Source of the DNA: Zantedeschia hybrid cultivar
Lineage: Eukaryota; Streptophyta; Magnoliopsida; Alismatales; Araceae
Assembly: GCA_030544215.1 (NCBI GenBank)
Contig: JARZZO010000011.1
Location: 54,185,587 to 54,249,586, forward strand
Reading direction: 5' to 3'
Length of the DNA stretch: 64,000 nucleotides
Positions 46,806-58,355 of the stretch are shown in pieces. The translations under genes and the position numbers were made by a program. Every line of letters begins with the position of its first letter. The first letter of the stretch is position 1. Below the pieces are notes generated by a model, which had not been told where the DNA came from, made no database searches, and worked only from the letters and a program-made list of their open reading frames with translations.

Positions 46806-48537
46806 TCTAGTTCTAGGCAGGTTAGCGAAGTTAGGAAGTCTAGAAAATCTAAGGGTAAACAAATTACAGATAAATACCTCCAGGAGTTAGCACTTAAATG
46901 CCTTTCTTGCTCTATGATCCCTCAACTATTAGAGAATCCTATTCAGATGCCAGAAGATTGTATAGATGATGAGTCAGTTAATGATGGATATGGGGTGTAT
47001 GAATTGATACACGAAAAAGACCCCAATGTTGAGGATGAGGAAGATGACGAGGACGCAGTTGATGCATATACCAGTGGAATAAAAAGATTCGATGAACCCT
47101 CAGCTGCCGTAGAAGAGTCCACCAAAGAGATCAATCTAGGGACTGAAGACGAACCTAAGGTTGTCCTCGTTAGCAAAAATCTTTCTGAAATGGGTGAGAA
47201 GGCAATGGTACAAGTTCTTAAGGATTATAAGGACACTTTCGCCTGGAGTTATGAGGATATGCCGGGGTTAGACTCATCACTAGTGGAACACAGGTTGACA
47301 TTAAAGAATGAAGCTAGCCCGGTCAAATAGAAGTTAAGGCGATTCCACTCACAAATGGTTTTAAAGATGAAGGAAGAGGTCGACAAGTTACATAAAGCCA
47401 AATTCATTAGAGTTGTCCTCTATCCACAATGGGTGGCCAACATAGTCCCGGTTATGAAAAAAGACGGCAAGGTCAGGATCTGTATTGACTTTCGAGATTT
47501 GAATCGGACGTGTCCTAATGATGATTTTCCATTGTCTCACATTGATGTACTCATCGATAATACTGCTGGCTATGAAACTTTATCATTTATGGATGGATTC
47601 TCAGGATATAATCAGATCAAATTGACAGAAGAATATCAAGAAAAGACATCATTCACTAAACCTTGGGGGACATATTGCTATGTCGTCATGCCTTTTGGAT
47701 TAAAGAACACTGGAGCCACTTATCAGAGGGCAATGATGGCAATATTTCATGACATGATGCATATCGATCTAGAAGTGTATGTGGATGACTTGTTGGTGAA
47801 ATCTAAGACTAAGGCTGAGCATGCCAAAGTTTTGGCAAAAGTATTAGAAAGATCAAGAGAATATCAGTTAAAGATGAACCCCAAGAAATGTGTATTCGGG
47901 GTATCCTTAGGGAAATTACTTGTATTCATTGTCAGTAAATGGAGAATTGAGATCGATCCCAATAAGGCAAAAGCTATCAGAGAAAAGCCACCTCCCAAAA
48001 ACTTGAAAGAGTTAAGAGGATTGATCGGGAGGTTGCAATTTATTCGCCGTTTTGTCTCATAACACTCACAAAAGTGTAAGCCGTTCTACGAGCTTACCAA
48101 GCCGGGAGTCAAATTCAATTGGGACGATAAGTGTCAGGAGGCGTTCGATGGATTGAAGAATTATTTGGCAAGTCCTCCTGTTTTGAGACCACCATCTCCG
48201 GGCAAACCATTGATACTATACATTTCTGTCCTGGATGATGCGGTGGGGGCTGTCCTAGCACAAGAGGATGAAGAAGGAAAGGAGAGGGCAACCTACTATC
48301 TTTCTAAACTTCTCAACCCCGCTGAGCAAAGATACACGGCGATGGAGAAAACATGTGCAGCATTGGTCTGGGTTGTTCAGAAATTGAAGCATTACTTTCT
48401 AACCCATGAAGTCCATCTCATCGCTAGGATGAATCCGATCAAGTTTCTTCTTGAGAAATATGTCCTTACTGATAGGTTAGCACGATGGCAAAGCTTTCTA
48501 TCTCAATTTGATATTACTTATATTCAACAGAAATAGA
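46806..48537 (+). pseudogene. Tat/Ogre reverse transcriptase and first RNase H
   Basis: It starts in the linker frame after the TSD. There is an acidic region, then SLSEMGEKAMVQVLKDYKDT, FAWSYEDMPGLDSS, a TAG at 47328, RT fingers RVVLYPQWVANIVPVMKKDG, FMDGFSGYNQIKL, catalytic LEVYVDDLLVKSK (about 47780), and the thumb ending GRLQFIRRFVS followed by a stop at 48061. The RNase H part (48153-48536) has LILYISVLDDAVGAVLAQED and YTAMEKTCAALVW. Three stops (47328, 48061, 48535) interrupt one otherwise continuous frame set, with good domain order. Confidence 0.88.
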
Positions 48538-49090
48538 TCAAAGGCTATGCCATAACATAACATCTCGCTCATCACCCCCTTCCTCGTTTTGATCCAGTCC
48601 GATCGGAGTTTCCGGATGAGGAACTGATGTCCATAGACCGAATCAAAGATGATATGTGGACTCTGCATTTTGATGGAGCTTTGAATTCCCATGGAAAGGG
48701 TATCGATATTGTTCTGTTATCACCTGAAGGTGCCACCATTCCACAAGCCTTTCAGCTTGACTTTCCAGTTACTAATAATATAGCTGAATACGAGGCACTC
48801 CTTGCTGGCCTTGAGGCTGCCCATCTCCATGGTGCCACCAAACTCAGAATTGTAGGTGATAGCCAATTGATTCTTCGCCAAGTGTTAACCAAGTATTGAA
48901 CTCTTGATCCCAAGCTCAAGTCTTATCAAGAACTCACCTCTGCTTATGCTAAGCTTTTCACAAAGTTGATCTTCGTCCATTTTTCTAGGAATCAGAACAT
49001 CTTAGCTGACGCTCTAGTTTCACTTGCATCTTCCCTCAATTTCCCAATCAGCAGACAATCCAAGTCGATTATCGTTTATAGACGTCTTTC
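48538..49090 (+). pseudogene. Second (archaeal-type) RNase H of the Tat element
   Basis: MWTLHFDGALNSHGKGIDIV gives the first catalytic Asp, AEYEALLAGLEAAHLHGATK the Glu, and LRIVGDSQLILRQV the second Asp. After a TGA at 48898, the block VHFSRNQNILADALVSLASS gives the last Asp. A second RNase H after the first is a defining Tat-lineage trait. Confidence 0.85.
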
Positions 49091-50442
49091 ACCCGCCGTG
49101 AAAGACCCCTCATTCCTTAGGACTAAGGAGAAGCTGCTGAAGAAGGTCAGAGATGGAGATATTGTGGAAAAGAGAGAGATTATGTTAATAGAGCTGTTAG
49201 AAGAGATGGATGATGAACAGAAGCCGTGGTACTACGAAATTGCTAAATATTGTGAAGATCAATCATATCCTGAAGAAGCCACAGCTGAGGAGAAAAGAGC
49301 TATTAGGAGAGTTGCTCAAAGATACACCCTAGTTGGGGGAGCATTATACAAAAGAGGTTTTGATGGAGTTCTTTTAAGATGTTTAGACGAAGATGAGCTT
49401 TGGAAAGTTATGGAAGGATCTCATGCTGGAGTTTGTGGTGGCCATGTTAATAGACAGATGTTAGTAAAGAAAATCCTTAGACAAGGATTATATTGGCCAA
49501 CTATGGAAGAAGATTATGTAGGATATGTCCGTAGGTGTGCAAAGTGCCGATAAGATTCATTCTCTTGCATCTTCACACCATCTTGTTTCCTCCCCATGGC
49601 CTTTCTCCATGTGGGCTTTCAATGTCATTGTACTCCTTAGCAATCCTGATTCCAACATTAAGCAGAAGTCCTTCATCTTCACGGCAACGGAATACTTCAC
49701 CAAGTGGGCGGAAGCTGAAGCGTACACGAAATTCAAAGCATCAACCGTCTACAAATTCATCATGAAGAACATCATCACGAGATTTGGAATTCCAAGCACC
49801 ATCCTCACCGACAATGGACCGCAGTTCGTGTCACAAGAGCTGAAAGACCTGTGCAACAGGTACAAAATTGCATTGCATCATTCGTCTCCTTATTATCTGC
49901 AAGGCAATGGCCAAGCAGAGGCAACTAACAAGATTTTGATAAAAATCATCAAAAAGACGTGCAAGTCTAATAAATTCACAGACTGGCCAGAAAAATTGAT
50001 TGAGGCTCTATGGGCCTACCGAACTTCAATCCGCGCGCCCACCGGGCAGACTCCTTATTCCTTAACATTTGGAATGGAGGCGGTAGTTCCATACGAGATC
50101 CTTATACCGTCATTAAGAGTACAATTGAATAAGGAATTTTCCATTGATGAACACCGTTCAACATTCCTTGCTCAATTGGAACTATTAGACGAGAAAAGAT
50201 GGTCAGCTGCTGATCATGCAAGAGTTTATCAGAATAGATTACCACGTTTTTATCAAAAAAAAGCCATCGAACGTAAGTTCAAAGTTGGTGAAATGGTCGT
50301 CAAAAGAATTTTTGTAAAACTTGGTGGTCCGCGTTCTAAGCTCCAACCCAATTGGGAAGGACCATATGTTGTATCGCATGCTTTTCCTAGTAACGGTTAC
50401 CGTCTAGTTAATGCAGAAGGGCAAGAGTTAACTCATCCCTAG
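49091..50442 (+). pseudogene. Tat/Ogre integrase
   Basis: The zinc-binding region HAGVCGGHVNRQMLVKKIL...CAKC lies at 49420-49550. The core shows WAFNVIVLL, where the first catalytic Asp would be (Asn here), then LTDNGPQFVSQELKDL (Asp) and GNGQAEATNKILIK (Glu). The C-terminal block is KLQPNWEGPYVVSHAFPSNG. The zinc part is in one frame and the core in another (overlap near 49525-49553). The stop is at 50440-50442. The Asp-to-Asn change alone should abolish strand transfer. Confidence 0.87.
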
Positions 50443-51660
50443 AACGGTTTGTATCTTAAGAAATACTACCCTTCGGTTAAAGAGTCGATCAGCATGGTGC
50501 AAAGACCAGTGGAATCAGAAAATTTAGAAACTCAAATTCCCTTATTAGTCTGGATAATCTAATTCAAACACATTACTATACACACTGACACGTTTGCCTC
50601 GTGAGTAACAAGAGATGCTAAATCCTAAGGAATACCGAAAGCTTGACTGAAAATGTAAAGTGCAAATCATTCTTTTTAAAACAAAAATTCTGTTTTTTTA
50701 CACTCGGCCCATGATGTCGGAACGAGATTTAGAATAGACTACCAAGAATACCCGCCATCTTAGTAGGAGGCCGTCATAAAAAAAAGGGGGAGATCCGTCC
50801 CAAGAAAAGAAAAGAAAAGAGAAGCAAAAGCAAAAGGCAAAAATGTCAAATCAAAAGGCCATTTACACTACAAACGTTACATCAAGGCCATATAGTAAAA
50901 TAAAAGGGAACGCAAGGTCGATAAATACTCCGGAAAGAAAATGACCGAATCCCAACAGCTATTAGGGTAAGAAAGGAACATCTTTTTAGGTCTCCGGAAC
51001 TTTCTCGTGGGTTTTCTAAACCAATTCTTCCTTTCTTTTTGAAAAGGCGTACTCCAAGTTTAAGGAACGACTTAGATTGACTAAGGATTAAATCATCAAA
51101 TGGGATCACGAATGGAAACACAAGTTCAAGCACGATGGGTCTAAATTAGATTATTAAAGAACAATTTGAGAATTAAGTTAATAAATGAATATGTTTCTTT
51201 TAATCTGAGTACCATACTGGTCTTTTAGTTTGCACAATATTTCAAAAAAAAAAAACATATTTCAAAATCCAAAAAAAACACATATCTCAAAATAAATAAA
51301 AAATAGATATTTCAAAAATCCAAAAAAATATATATGTTCCAAAACCCAAACAAAATGAATATTTCAAAATAACCAAAATGTTTCAATTAGCATATGCTTA
51401 TCGCATCTAGTGTGTTTTATTCCTTTTATTTTCAGTGAGCATATGTCTGCTTGCATGTTGCATTTTTTCTTACAGTTTGATTATTCATGTTACCTTTGTT
51501 AATAAAGGCTATGCCCCTTGACCCTTCTATCAAGGAAAGGATTGATTGATCAGTTACTTGACTGAGCAAGGGGCTAAGCCTAAATAGATACTTAACTTGT
51601 TTGTTAAGTAATGTACAGGACACAGGTCAAATACATGAGACACAAAGTTGAATACAAAAT
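50443..51660 (+). other. 3' region after integrase, non-coding
   Basis: AT-rich. It has a repeated motif atttcaaaaaccaaaaaaa at 51240-51380 (six or so imperfect units). No ORF supportable. Confidence 0.5.
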
Positions 51661-51726
51661 TTCATATATATCAAAAAGGTGTTTGTACATGATACACAAA
51701 AGAAAGGAAAAGTACATAAGCAGCCC

Positions 51727-54559
51727 TCAGGGCTGACTCTTCCCGGCTCCCTTATACTGGCTCGTCACTTCATCAGGCCCCTCTGGCCCACGAGTCGGAG
51801 GCGGTGGCGGTCCCATACTGCTCGGCCCTGCTTGGTCAGAAGATACAACAATGCTGGCCGTGAAGGCGCTCGCCTGACCTCGATCCAACGCTCGCTGCCG
51901 CGCACGTTGGTACCGCGCCTCGATACTCTGGCACTCGTGCTCTGCTACTGAGAGTATGCCCTGGAGACTCTCCATCCGAGCCCGATCTCGGTCCCTCTCC
52001 TCGGTCAGAATCTCCAGGCGAACCTAGAGTCGTGCAACGTCACCGGTGGAGAAGCGCGCCACCTGAGCCTCCAACTCGGCAATGCGAGCGGCTGAAGTTC
52101 GAGCTTCTGCCAGCTCTGCATCCCTCTGCTGAAGAGCGTCCTGAAGCTCAACAACCTATAAGAGGAGACACTGTCAGTTCAAGATAATCAAGCAAATCAA
52201 GTCCAACAATGAAAGAAGAAGGATGAAACTTACTCGAGCAGCCCGATCCTCCTCCGCGAGAGAGGCTCGGTGAATGGCAGAGGCAAGCTGACTCTAGAGG
52301 TCAGCGAGGGTGGCCTCATAGGCAGCAGGCAGGGCAGAGGATGAGGCTCCATGTGTAGGGGGAGCCGCCTGGGTATAGACGGCTCGCTGCACCAAAAGAC
52401 AACCGTCAGTGGTTAATCGTCAAAACAAATAATTAATTAAAACACTCATAGGCATGCATACATACCAAATCAAAGAGCTCCTTCTGGACCTGCTCCAGCT
52501 GGGCCTTGGCATCCTGGAGACGGGCCCGGAGGTCGACGATCACAACATCCCGTGCATCTTGCATACCATACATACACACATTCATTCACAGATATAAATT
52601 AAGATAAAAATAAAATGAAAGAAGCATAAGTCATACTTACATCGAGAGGTCGGAGGAGTCATAGATGGTCGCCGTAATAGGTTCAGTACTACTAGAGGTA
52701 GGCAGTACTATCCTCCGCGTGGGACCCTACCCGTACGCCGTGGCGGTGCCAGTCCTCGTACTGCTCGGCGAACTTGGCACGCTAGTCTGTGAGGGCTTGT
52801 TTCCCCCTCATGCTCCTCCCGACGCCCTCCGGGACCTCCTCTTCGATCCATTCTTGATGAAGGCCCAACGTCCTCATGATTAGGCGGAGGCGGAGTGGCT
52901 CGATCTCGTTGAGGCAGTGAAGCCACATCTGCCTCCCGAACCGTCTCCGGCCAGCCGTCACCCACGGCTGGCCCTCCTCCCCCATGCCCAGATACGGGCG
53001 CTAGATCACCTGCATACAGGTTAGATGCATTCATATAAATAAATTATATTTAATAAATAAAACACTGCATTTAATAAATAAAATTAAACAAATCAAAACT
53101 TACTAGAAGCTCCGAATAATCAAGGAACTGATGGCTAAGGGCCGTCAGCTGGTGGTGCTGTGGGGCCGTGTCTACGATGGGCTGTCAGCGGCGAGCCAAA
53201 GGGACAACGTCCGACCTCACAATCCTCGCTCTGCCGAGCGGAAAGTAATAGTAACTCCACACCTGCATGCATAAACATATAAATTAGAAAAGCATCATAT
53301 CACTGCATTTCATTGCATAAACAAATAATTAAAATAACTTATACTTGAAGAAATGGCGAGAAGCCGTTGACGGTGGTCTCGCGGTCCGGCGTGACCGTAG
53401 ACAGATCTGCAAACAGGTGGGCCAGGAGGGCCGCATCCCAGGCATACTCGTGGAGGGTCTCTAGGTCGTCTAACAAATAAAAAAACCTACAATGGATATG
53501 GTCGACATCGTACCGAAGAGCAATCGACTAAAAAAGAAAACAAGAAAGACTCTAAGTTGTTTATCTACTTCATATATATGACTAGGGTCACTAAAATATA
53601 CAGAGGAAGAAGACTCAGCTAATCTATCTCTAAACTCTGCCCGGGTCTCGTCAGACCTACGTCGGGGCTCTACTAAACCTAGAGCGGCCTCTACCTCCAC
53701 TCTAGGGACGGTCCTAGACTCTCTATCTAGGGTAGAAACCTTTATCCCTAGTAAGGCCTCAGCTAGTCCTCGGTAATCGGGGTAAGTCAACCCGCTCACC
53801 GGTCGGCCCTCTACCCTAAGGCCAGTGATCCTGGCCACGTCTTCTAAAGTCGGGACCATGTGGCCCCAAGGCATTAGGAAAGTCCTGCTTTCCGCATGCC
53901 ACCTCTCCCGCAGCGCCTGCAGGAGGACTAAATCGAGCCAAAATGGCTCAATCTCTAAGATCTCACCGAACCCCATCCGGCACAGGCGCGCCTTCTGGAA
54001 GTCCGGGAGTCTCCGGTATGCACCTATGACTAGGTCCCACGAAATTCTAGCCCTCATCGTCCCCTGCAAATAAAACAAGAAGTCCATCAGTTAATAAATA
54101 TAGAAAATCAATACAAATTGAAAGGCGTCGAGTCACATGGACGCCTATTGAAAGGCGTCCATCAACCTTGACGCCATTTGACTCCATTTTCTAATTTATT
54201 TAAAAATCAAGTTTTGTCCTGAATGGCGTCGGACCATGGCGACGCCCTTTGAAAGGCGTCACCTGGTCTGGACGCCATTCAAGACCAAAATCGGACCTTT
54301 CCAAAAGGCCCCTTTCCTCCTTCTTTTCTTCATCCAAACACGCCCATAGAAAGCTTACCAGATGGAGGTCACCCTCCCCGCCTTCCTCTTCGGCTATGGG
54401 CGCCGGGGGAGCTTCTTCCTCCTCCAAGAAGGCCGCTACCGCCGCGAGATCGGTCGGCACCTCCTCGTGGACCTCTTCCGCCGGCACCACCACGAGGGAG
54501 GCCGTCCGCCACCTCTTTGATACGGCCTTAGCCTTGCGTGATCCTTCGCCTCGTTCCAT
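51727..54559 (-). pseudogene. Antisense plant-mobile-domain (PMD) gene, multi-exon
   Basis: It starts with ATG at 54559 (MERGEGSRKAKAVSKRW, acidic tail). Probable exons are 54359-54559, 53345-54063, 53104-53262, about 52641-53009, about 52466-52557, about 52235-52388 and 51727-52156, with GTAAG-type donors and CAG acceptors. PMD signatures are RLPDFQKARLCRMGFGEIL, LRERWHAESRTFLMPWGHMV and PTLEDVARITGLRVEGRPV, continuing HEYAWDAALLAHLFADLS and GRRRFGRQMWLHCLNEIEPL. The last exons predict a coiled coil (VVELQDALQQRDAELAEART). PMD proteins act in gene silencing and are often carried by Gypsy elements. A frameshift near 53500 and TGA/TAG codons where Trp is expected (for example before RPYLGMGEEG) disable it. 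Confidence 0.78.
54118..54282. repeat. 34-bp inverted modules inside intron 1 of the PMD gene
   Basis: Copies start at 54118 (gagtcacatg), 54148 (catcaacctt), 54219 (ggaccatggc) and 54249 (acctggtctg). Two 30-bp-offset doublets lie 101 bp apart. All four lie between exon boundaries 54063 and 54359. Confidence 0.88.
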
Positions 54560-54795
54560 TGCCGTGAGAGAGGAAGAGAACTCGGAAGAGAGAGTTTGAG
54601 AGAGATGAGGCTCGGGTGGAGAAGAGAATGAGAGGAAGAGAAGGATTCGCCGGTAATCGTGGATGGTCGCCGGAGAAAGGAGTCGCCGGTGATCATGGAT
54701 GGTCGTCGGAGAGCGGAGGTCGCCGGAGGTGGAGAAGGAAAGACTGGGAAGAATGAGGAAGGAAGCAGGGCCTTCACGGTTTCTGTTTGCAGAAG

Positions 54796-54980
54796 TTGAC
54801 ATATGTCGGGGTACAACGACGCCATTCATGGTGTATAAACTGAGGCGTCAAGGACAGAGGTTTGAATTAGGTAAAAGGCGTCTACACATCACGACGTCTT
54901 TCAGTTTAAACCGCCAATTCTGGTCAGAACAATACAAGGCATAATGATTAAACGCGTCCAGGTTGATCGACGTGTTTAAG
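54796..54980. repeat. 34-bp inverted modules upstream of the PMD gene
   Basis: Copies start at 54796 (ggggtacaac), 54871 (tacacatcac) and about 54948 (caggttgatc). A degenerate one (GAGGCGTC) is at 54842. They occupy the likely promoter of the antisense gene starting at 54559. Confidence 0.8.
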
Positions 54981-55033
54981 TGGATTAATCACAGAATTAA
55001 TGGCAGAGTTCTGTGGAAAAGTGAGAGAGAGAA

Positions 55034-55418
55034 TTGAAAGGCGTCTTCGTGTGTGGACGCGTTTTAAGGATAATTCAGGATTTTAAGGATTAATCTTTGA
55101 CTTTTGGAAAAAGATTTTTGATTGAAAGGCGTCTTCGTGTGTGGACGCGTTTCAAGGATAATTCAGGATTTTAAGGATTAATCTTTGACTTTTGGAAAAA
55201 GATTTTTGATTGAAAGGCATCTAGACATGTGGACGCGTTTTATGATTAATTCGGGATTTTCAAGATTAATCTCTGATTTATGGAAAAGATTTTTGACTGA
55301 AAGGCGTCTACTCTTGTGGACGCGTTTCTAGGATAATTCAGGATTTTAAGGATTAATCTCTGATATTTGGAAAATGAATTATGGTTAAAAGGCGTCTTTC
55401 TGAGTGGACGCATTTTGC
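55034..55418. repeat. 88-bp tandem array with a 34-bp module in every unit
   Basis: Modules start at 55034, 55122, 55210, 55297 and 55385 (steps 88, 88, 87, 88). Spacers are ttcgtgtgtg twice, then tagacatgtg, tactcttgtg and tttctgagtg. Between modules the unit has gattaatctttgacttttgg. Confidence 0.9.
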
Positions 55419-55684
55419 ATTAAGTAAACCCAAATTGTCATATTTTAAGGAAAAGTCAAGTTTTTACTTAAGGAAAAATCTTGGACAAATCACAGAACTT
55501 TATGGATGAATTTTCAAGACATAAAGGAACAATTCTTTATTGAAATAAATTCTTTATTACATCATAAGAGGAAAAATAATGAGAGCTTTCAAGGACGAAT
55601 TTCCTGAAGCCCCATTACATATTGATAGGTTAAGCCTTTATGAGCATTCTGAGAAGATTTTACACGATGATTGAAGCTAATATT

Positions 55685-56999
55685 TCATAGTGTGACTATA
55701 AGTTCAGTAACTTCATAGTCTTCATCGGATTCCAGAGCACGCTTCTTGATTGGAGATGTATGGGAAAACTCAGGGAATTCATAGCGAGGCAAGCTAAGTT
55801 GAGTATAGTAGCGATGATGATTGTATAACACGAACTCAGTAGCCCCGATCAGTTTAAGCTCTGCACTCGCTGCACGACGTACTCGAATTGGCTTTCCTAC
55901 GAGTGCAAGTAGCGATGAATCAAATCCATACGTTGGCATTCTTTTAAGATAATCTCTCCAGTCAGCTCGAGTCTTGAGTTTTGACACTCAATTAATTATC
56001 TTCTCATTGAATTTCACAATGTTGGAAATATGGAAGATATGGCTATTCTGATAGATTTGAGATGGTCTTGCAGAATTTCTATTGTGATATTCAAACTTGA
56101 AGTGCAATTCGATCCACAGAGCGAAGAGTAGCATGCAACCATAGGGGGGCTGACCTGTAGACGTTGCATAGAGCCCACTGTAGAGATAGGCTAGAATCGC
56201 AGTACCAATATGTCTTCCCTCAAAGATTTCGCAGATTGCACTGACTTGATCATCTTCTAGTATATTGTCTTGAGCAGGAAAGAACAGAGCTCCAGCTAGG
56301 CACGTGGTGAACGCTTTCATCACGTTCTCAGTGTCATCCTCTCTAAGATCTTCAATCTCGTACAAAGTCCACTCTGCTAGCTTAGCAAGGTTAATTCCTT
56401 TCATGGTGAGGCATCCTTTAACTTCTTTTGGGTCATTCACGATCTTCATCAACAATTGTTGACCTGTGATCTTTTCCCTCATCAGAGCCATCTTATTCCG
56501 GATCACTTCATTATCACCGTTCAACTTGATTTTAAGAAGGCCCAATAGAAGTTCAACCTCTTCTAGAAGAATAGTGCATTCAAATTCAGGAAAAAGGAAG
56601 GTATGGGTTTGAGGATGCCATAACTCAATCAAAGCACCCATAGCCGCCCAGTCCACGTTTGGACTTTTGTAGTGATTTGCATGTACTACTAGACCCTGGA
56701 TGTTCCACTTGGAAACAAAGGATTGCATAGAAATAGTAGTATTTTTAGCAAGCTTGCGAATCCAAGGGAGAGATGTGAATTTCCTTAGGCCGGGAAACAA
56801 AGGATATGCCTAAAAAATAGAAGGGAGAATTGTTATGAAGAACTTGAAGAACATGGAGAAAAAAGGAAATTGAAGAAAAATGATTGAAGGAAAAGAGGAC
56901 TTAACTTACTTGGAGGTTAGGATCTCTTCCACTTAGATGATCTTTCACGTCGGAGAGCCTCTCTAGCGTCTTCTTCATCCTCTTGCTTGAAGAATCCAT
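55685..56999 (-). pseudogene. Second antisense gene, PMD/DUF7745-like
   Basis: Exon 1 is 56910-56999 (MDSSSKRMKKTLERLSDVKD, donor CAA|GTAAGT). Exon 2 runs from 56809 (acceptor TTTTTTAG) to a TAA at 55685. Phase is 0 at the junction. About 404 residues are encoded, with one in-frame TGA at 55988-55990. Visible blocks are LIELWHPQTHTFLFPEFECT, ILLEEVELLLGL and NVMKAFTTCLAGALFFPAQD, and a C-terminal LKTRADWRDYLKRMPTYGF. The plan (a fixed-width domain with HPQTHTF and EEVE..LGL) resembles the plant DUF7745/PMD group found in transposon-derived genes. It is antisense to the retroelement and 3' of the first antisense gene's promoter. Confidence 0.65.
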
Positions 57000-58355
57000 C
57001 TTGTTATTGAGCTTTTCCTTCTTGAAGCCTTGAAAACCTTGAAAATCCTTGAACTTTGAAGAAAATATATAGCTTTGATCTCTAGATTGTGTTAGGGATG
57101 CCTTGATGCAAGTTTATGGAGTTTATATAGAGAGGATTGCGATTCTAGGAAGGCTTTTCCGGATTGGAGAAGGGATAAGCATGGGAAGAGTTGGAATCCG
57201 GGTAGAAGTTAGCCAAAACCTGTTTCTGCGACTGAAAAGGCGTCGTTGAACAGCGACGCGTTTTTGTTAATCTTAATGGCGTCGGTTCGACACGACGCGT
57301 TTCAGGATTTTCTGTTATTTGTCCGAAAAGTCAAGTTTATCCAGATTTTTATGCACTTATTTGAAGTTACTGATGATTTTTTAGTGCAGGAAATTCAAAA
57401 AAATCGAAATGAAGCTGAAAATTCAAAGAAGATCCCACTGTGGGAGTTTGTAAGTCCCGACCGTGGCTAAAAAGACGGTTATCTCTATCCCTTGTATTTT
57501 CTCATGTAATTAATTTGCATTATCATTAGCATTACTATATGTTAAATATATATTAGACTATATCAAGGACCTTGTGATTTTTATGAAACTGGAATTTGAG
57601 TTCCCCTTCAACAAAAACAGTGATAATTCCAGAGAATTCTTAATAGCACGGATAGGCCGTTTGATTGTTAATTAGTGAGGACGATGGTTCCACTTTTGTG
57701 AAACAGTGCGTGGATAAATGAGCTTCGGCTTAACATTGAATTACAAGAATTGGTATCTTGACTCATTAATGAAAATTTAACAATATTATCTTTGATTAAT
57801 TTATATTTTATTCGACTTTATATTTTTCTTTTAGTCCATCATGCATCATATAGGACTTTGATATCATTGTGATAATAATTAATTCTTGATTGAGTTTCAG
57901 ACCATTGATCAAAAAATACCAACATGATATGAAATATTACATTCTGAATTGAGTATCTTGATTATATTTGAGGTTCGCTTGAAGATATCCTTAGAATTCT
58001 ATCATTTTTTGAATTCTTTATCCCAAACATTTCTTGTTTTCTTTTAAAGGTCCATCATGGCTGCAGCACTTCCACATTGGTTGGCAATCGCTCCTCATGA
58101 TGAAACCTACAGTGGCTATGACTTAGGGTACTTCCCAATCCGTAGAGGTTGATCGACCTTATTTTATTTTCTTGTCTATTTCATCCAGACATAATTGATT
58201 CCATTGATCTCCTTGAGTTATCTTCATTGATGATTTTGAGAAAGATTCCAATCATGTGATGTTAAGAGCGTGTCTCATCACACCTTGTCATCACCTTTTT
58301 AGTACATTCTATTTCATTTCACTCCCTTGCAAAGACGATGCCAAGGTGAGGCAGC
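57000..58355 (+). other. Promoter of the second antisense gene and 3' end before LTR 2
   Basis: Two 34-bp modules at 57233-57266 (gttgaacagc) and 57272-57305 (ggttcgacac) lie 230-300 bp upstream of the ATG at 56999. A small plus-strand frame at about 58058-58150 (MAAALPHWLAIAPHDETYSG) is too short to call. The purine-rich aaggtgaggcagc just before 58356 is a weak PPT. Confidence 0.5.

Noticed and set aside
54249..54944. Plus-strand open frames opposite PMD exon 1
   Set aside because: Shadow frames of the antisense gene and of the module array, with no recognisable domain.
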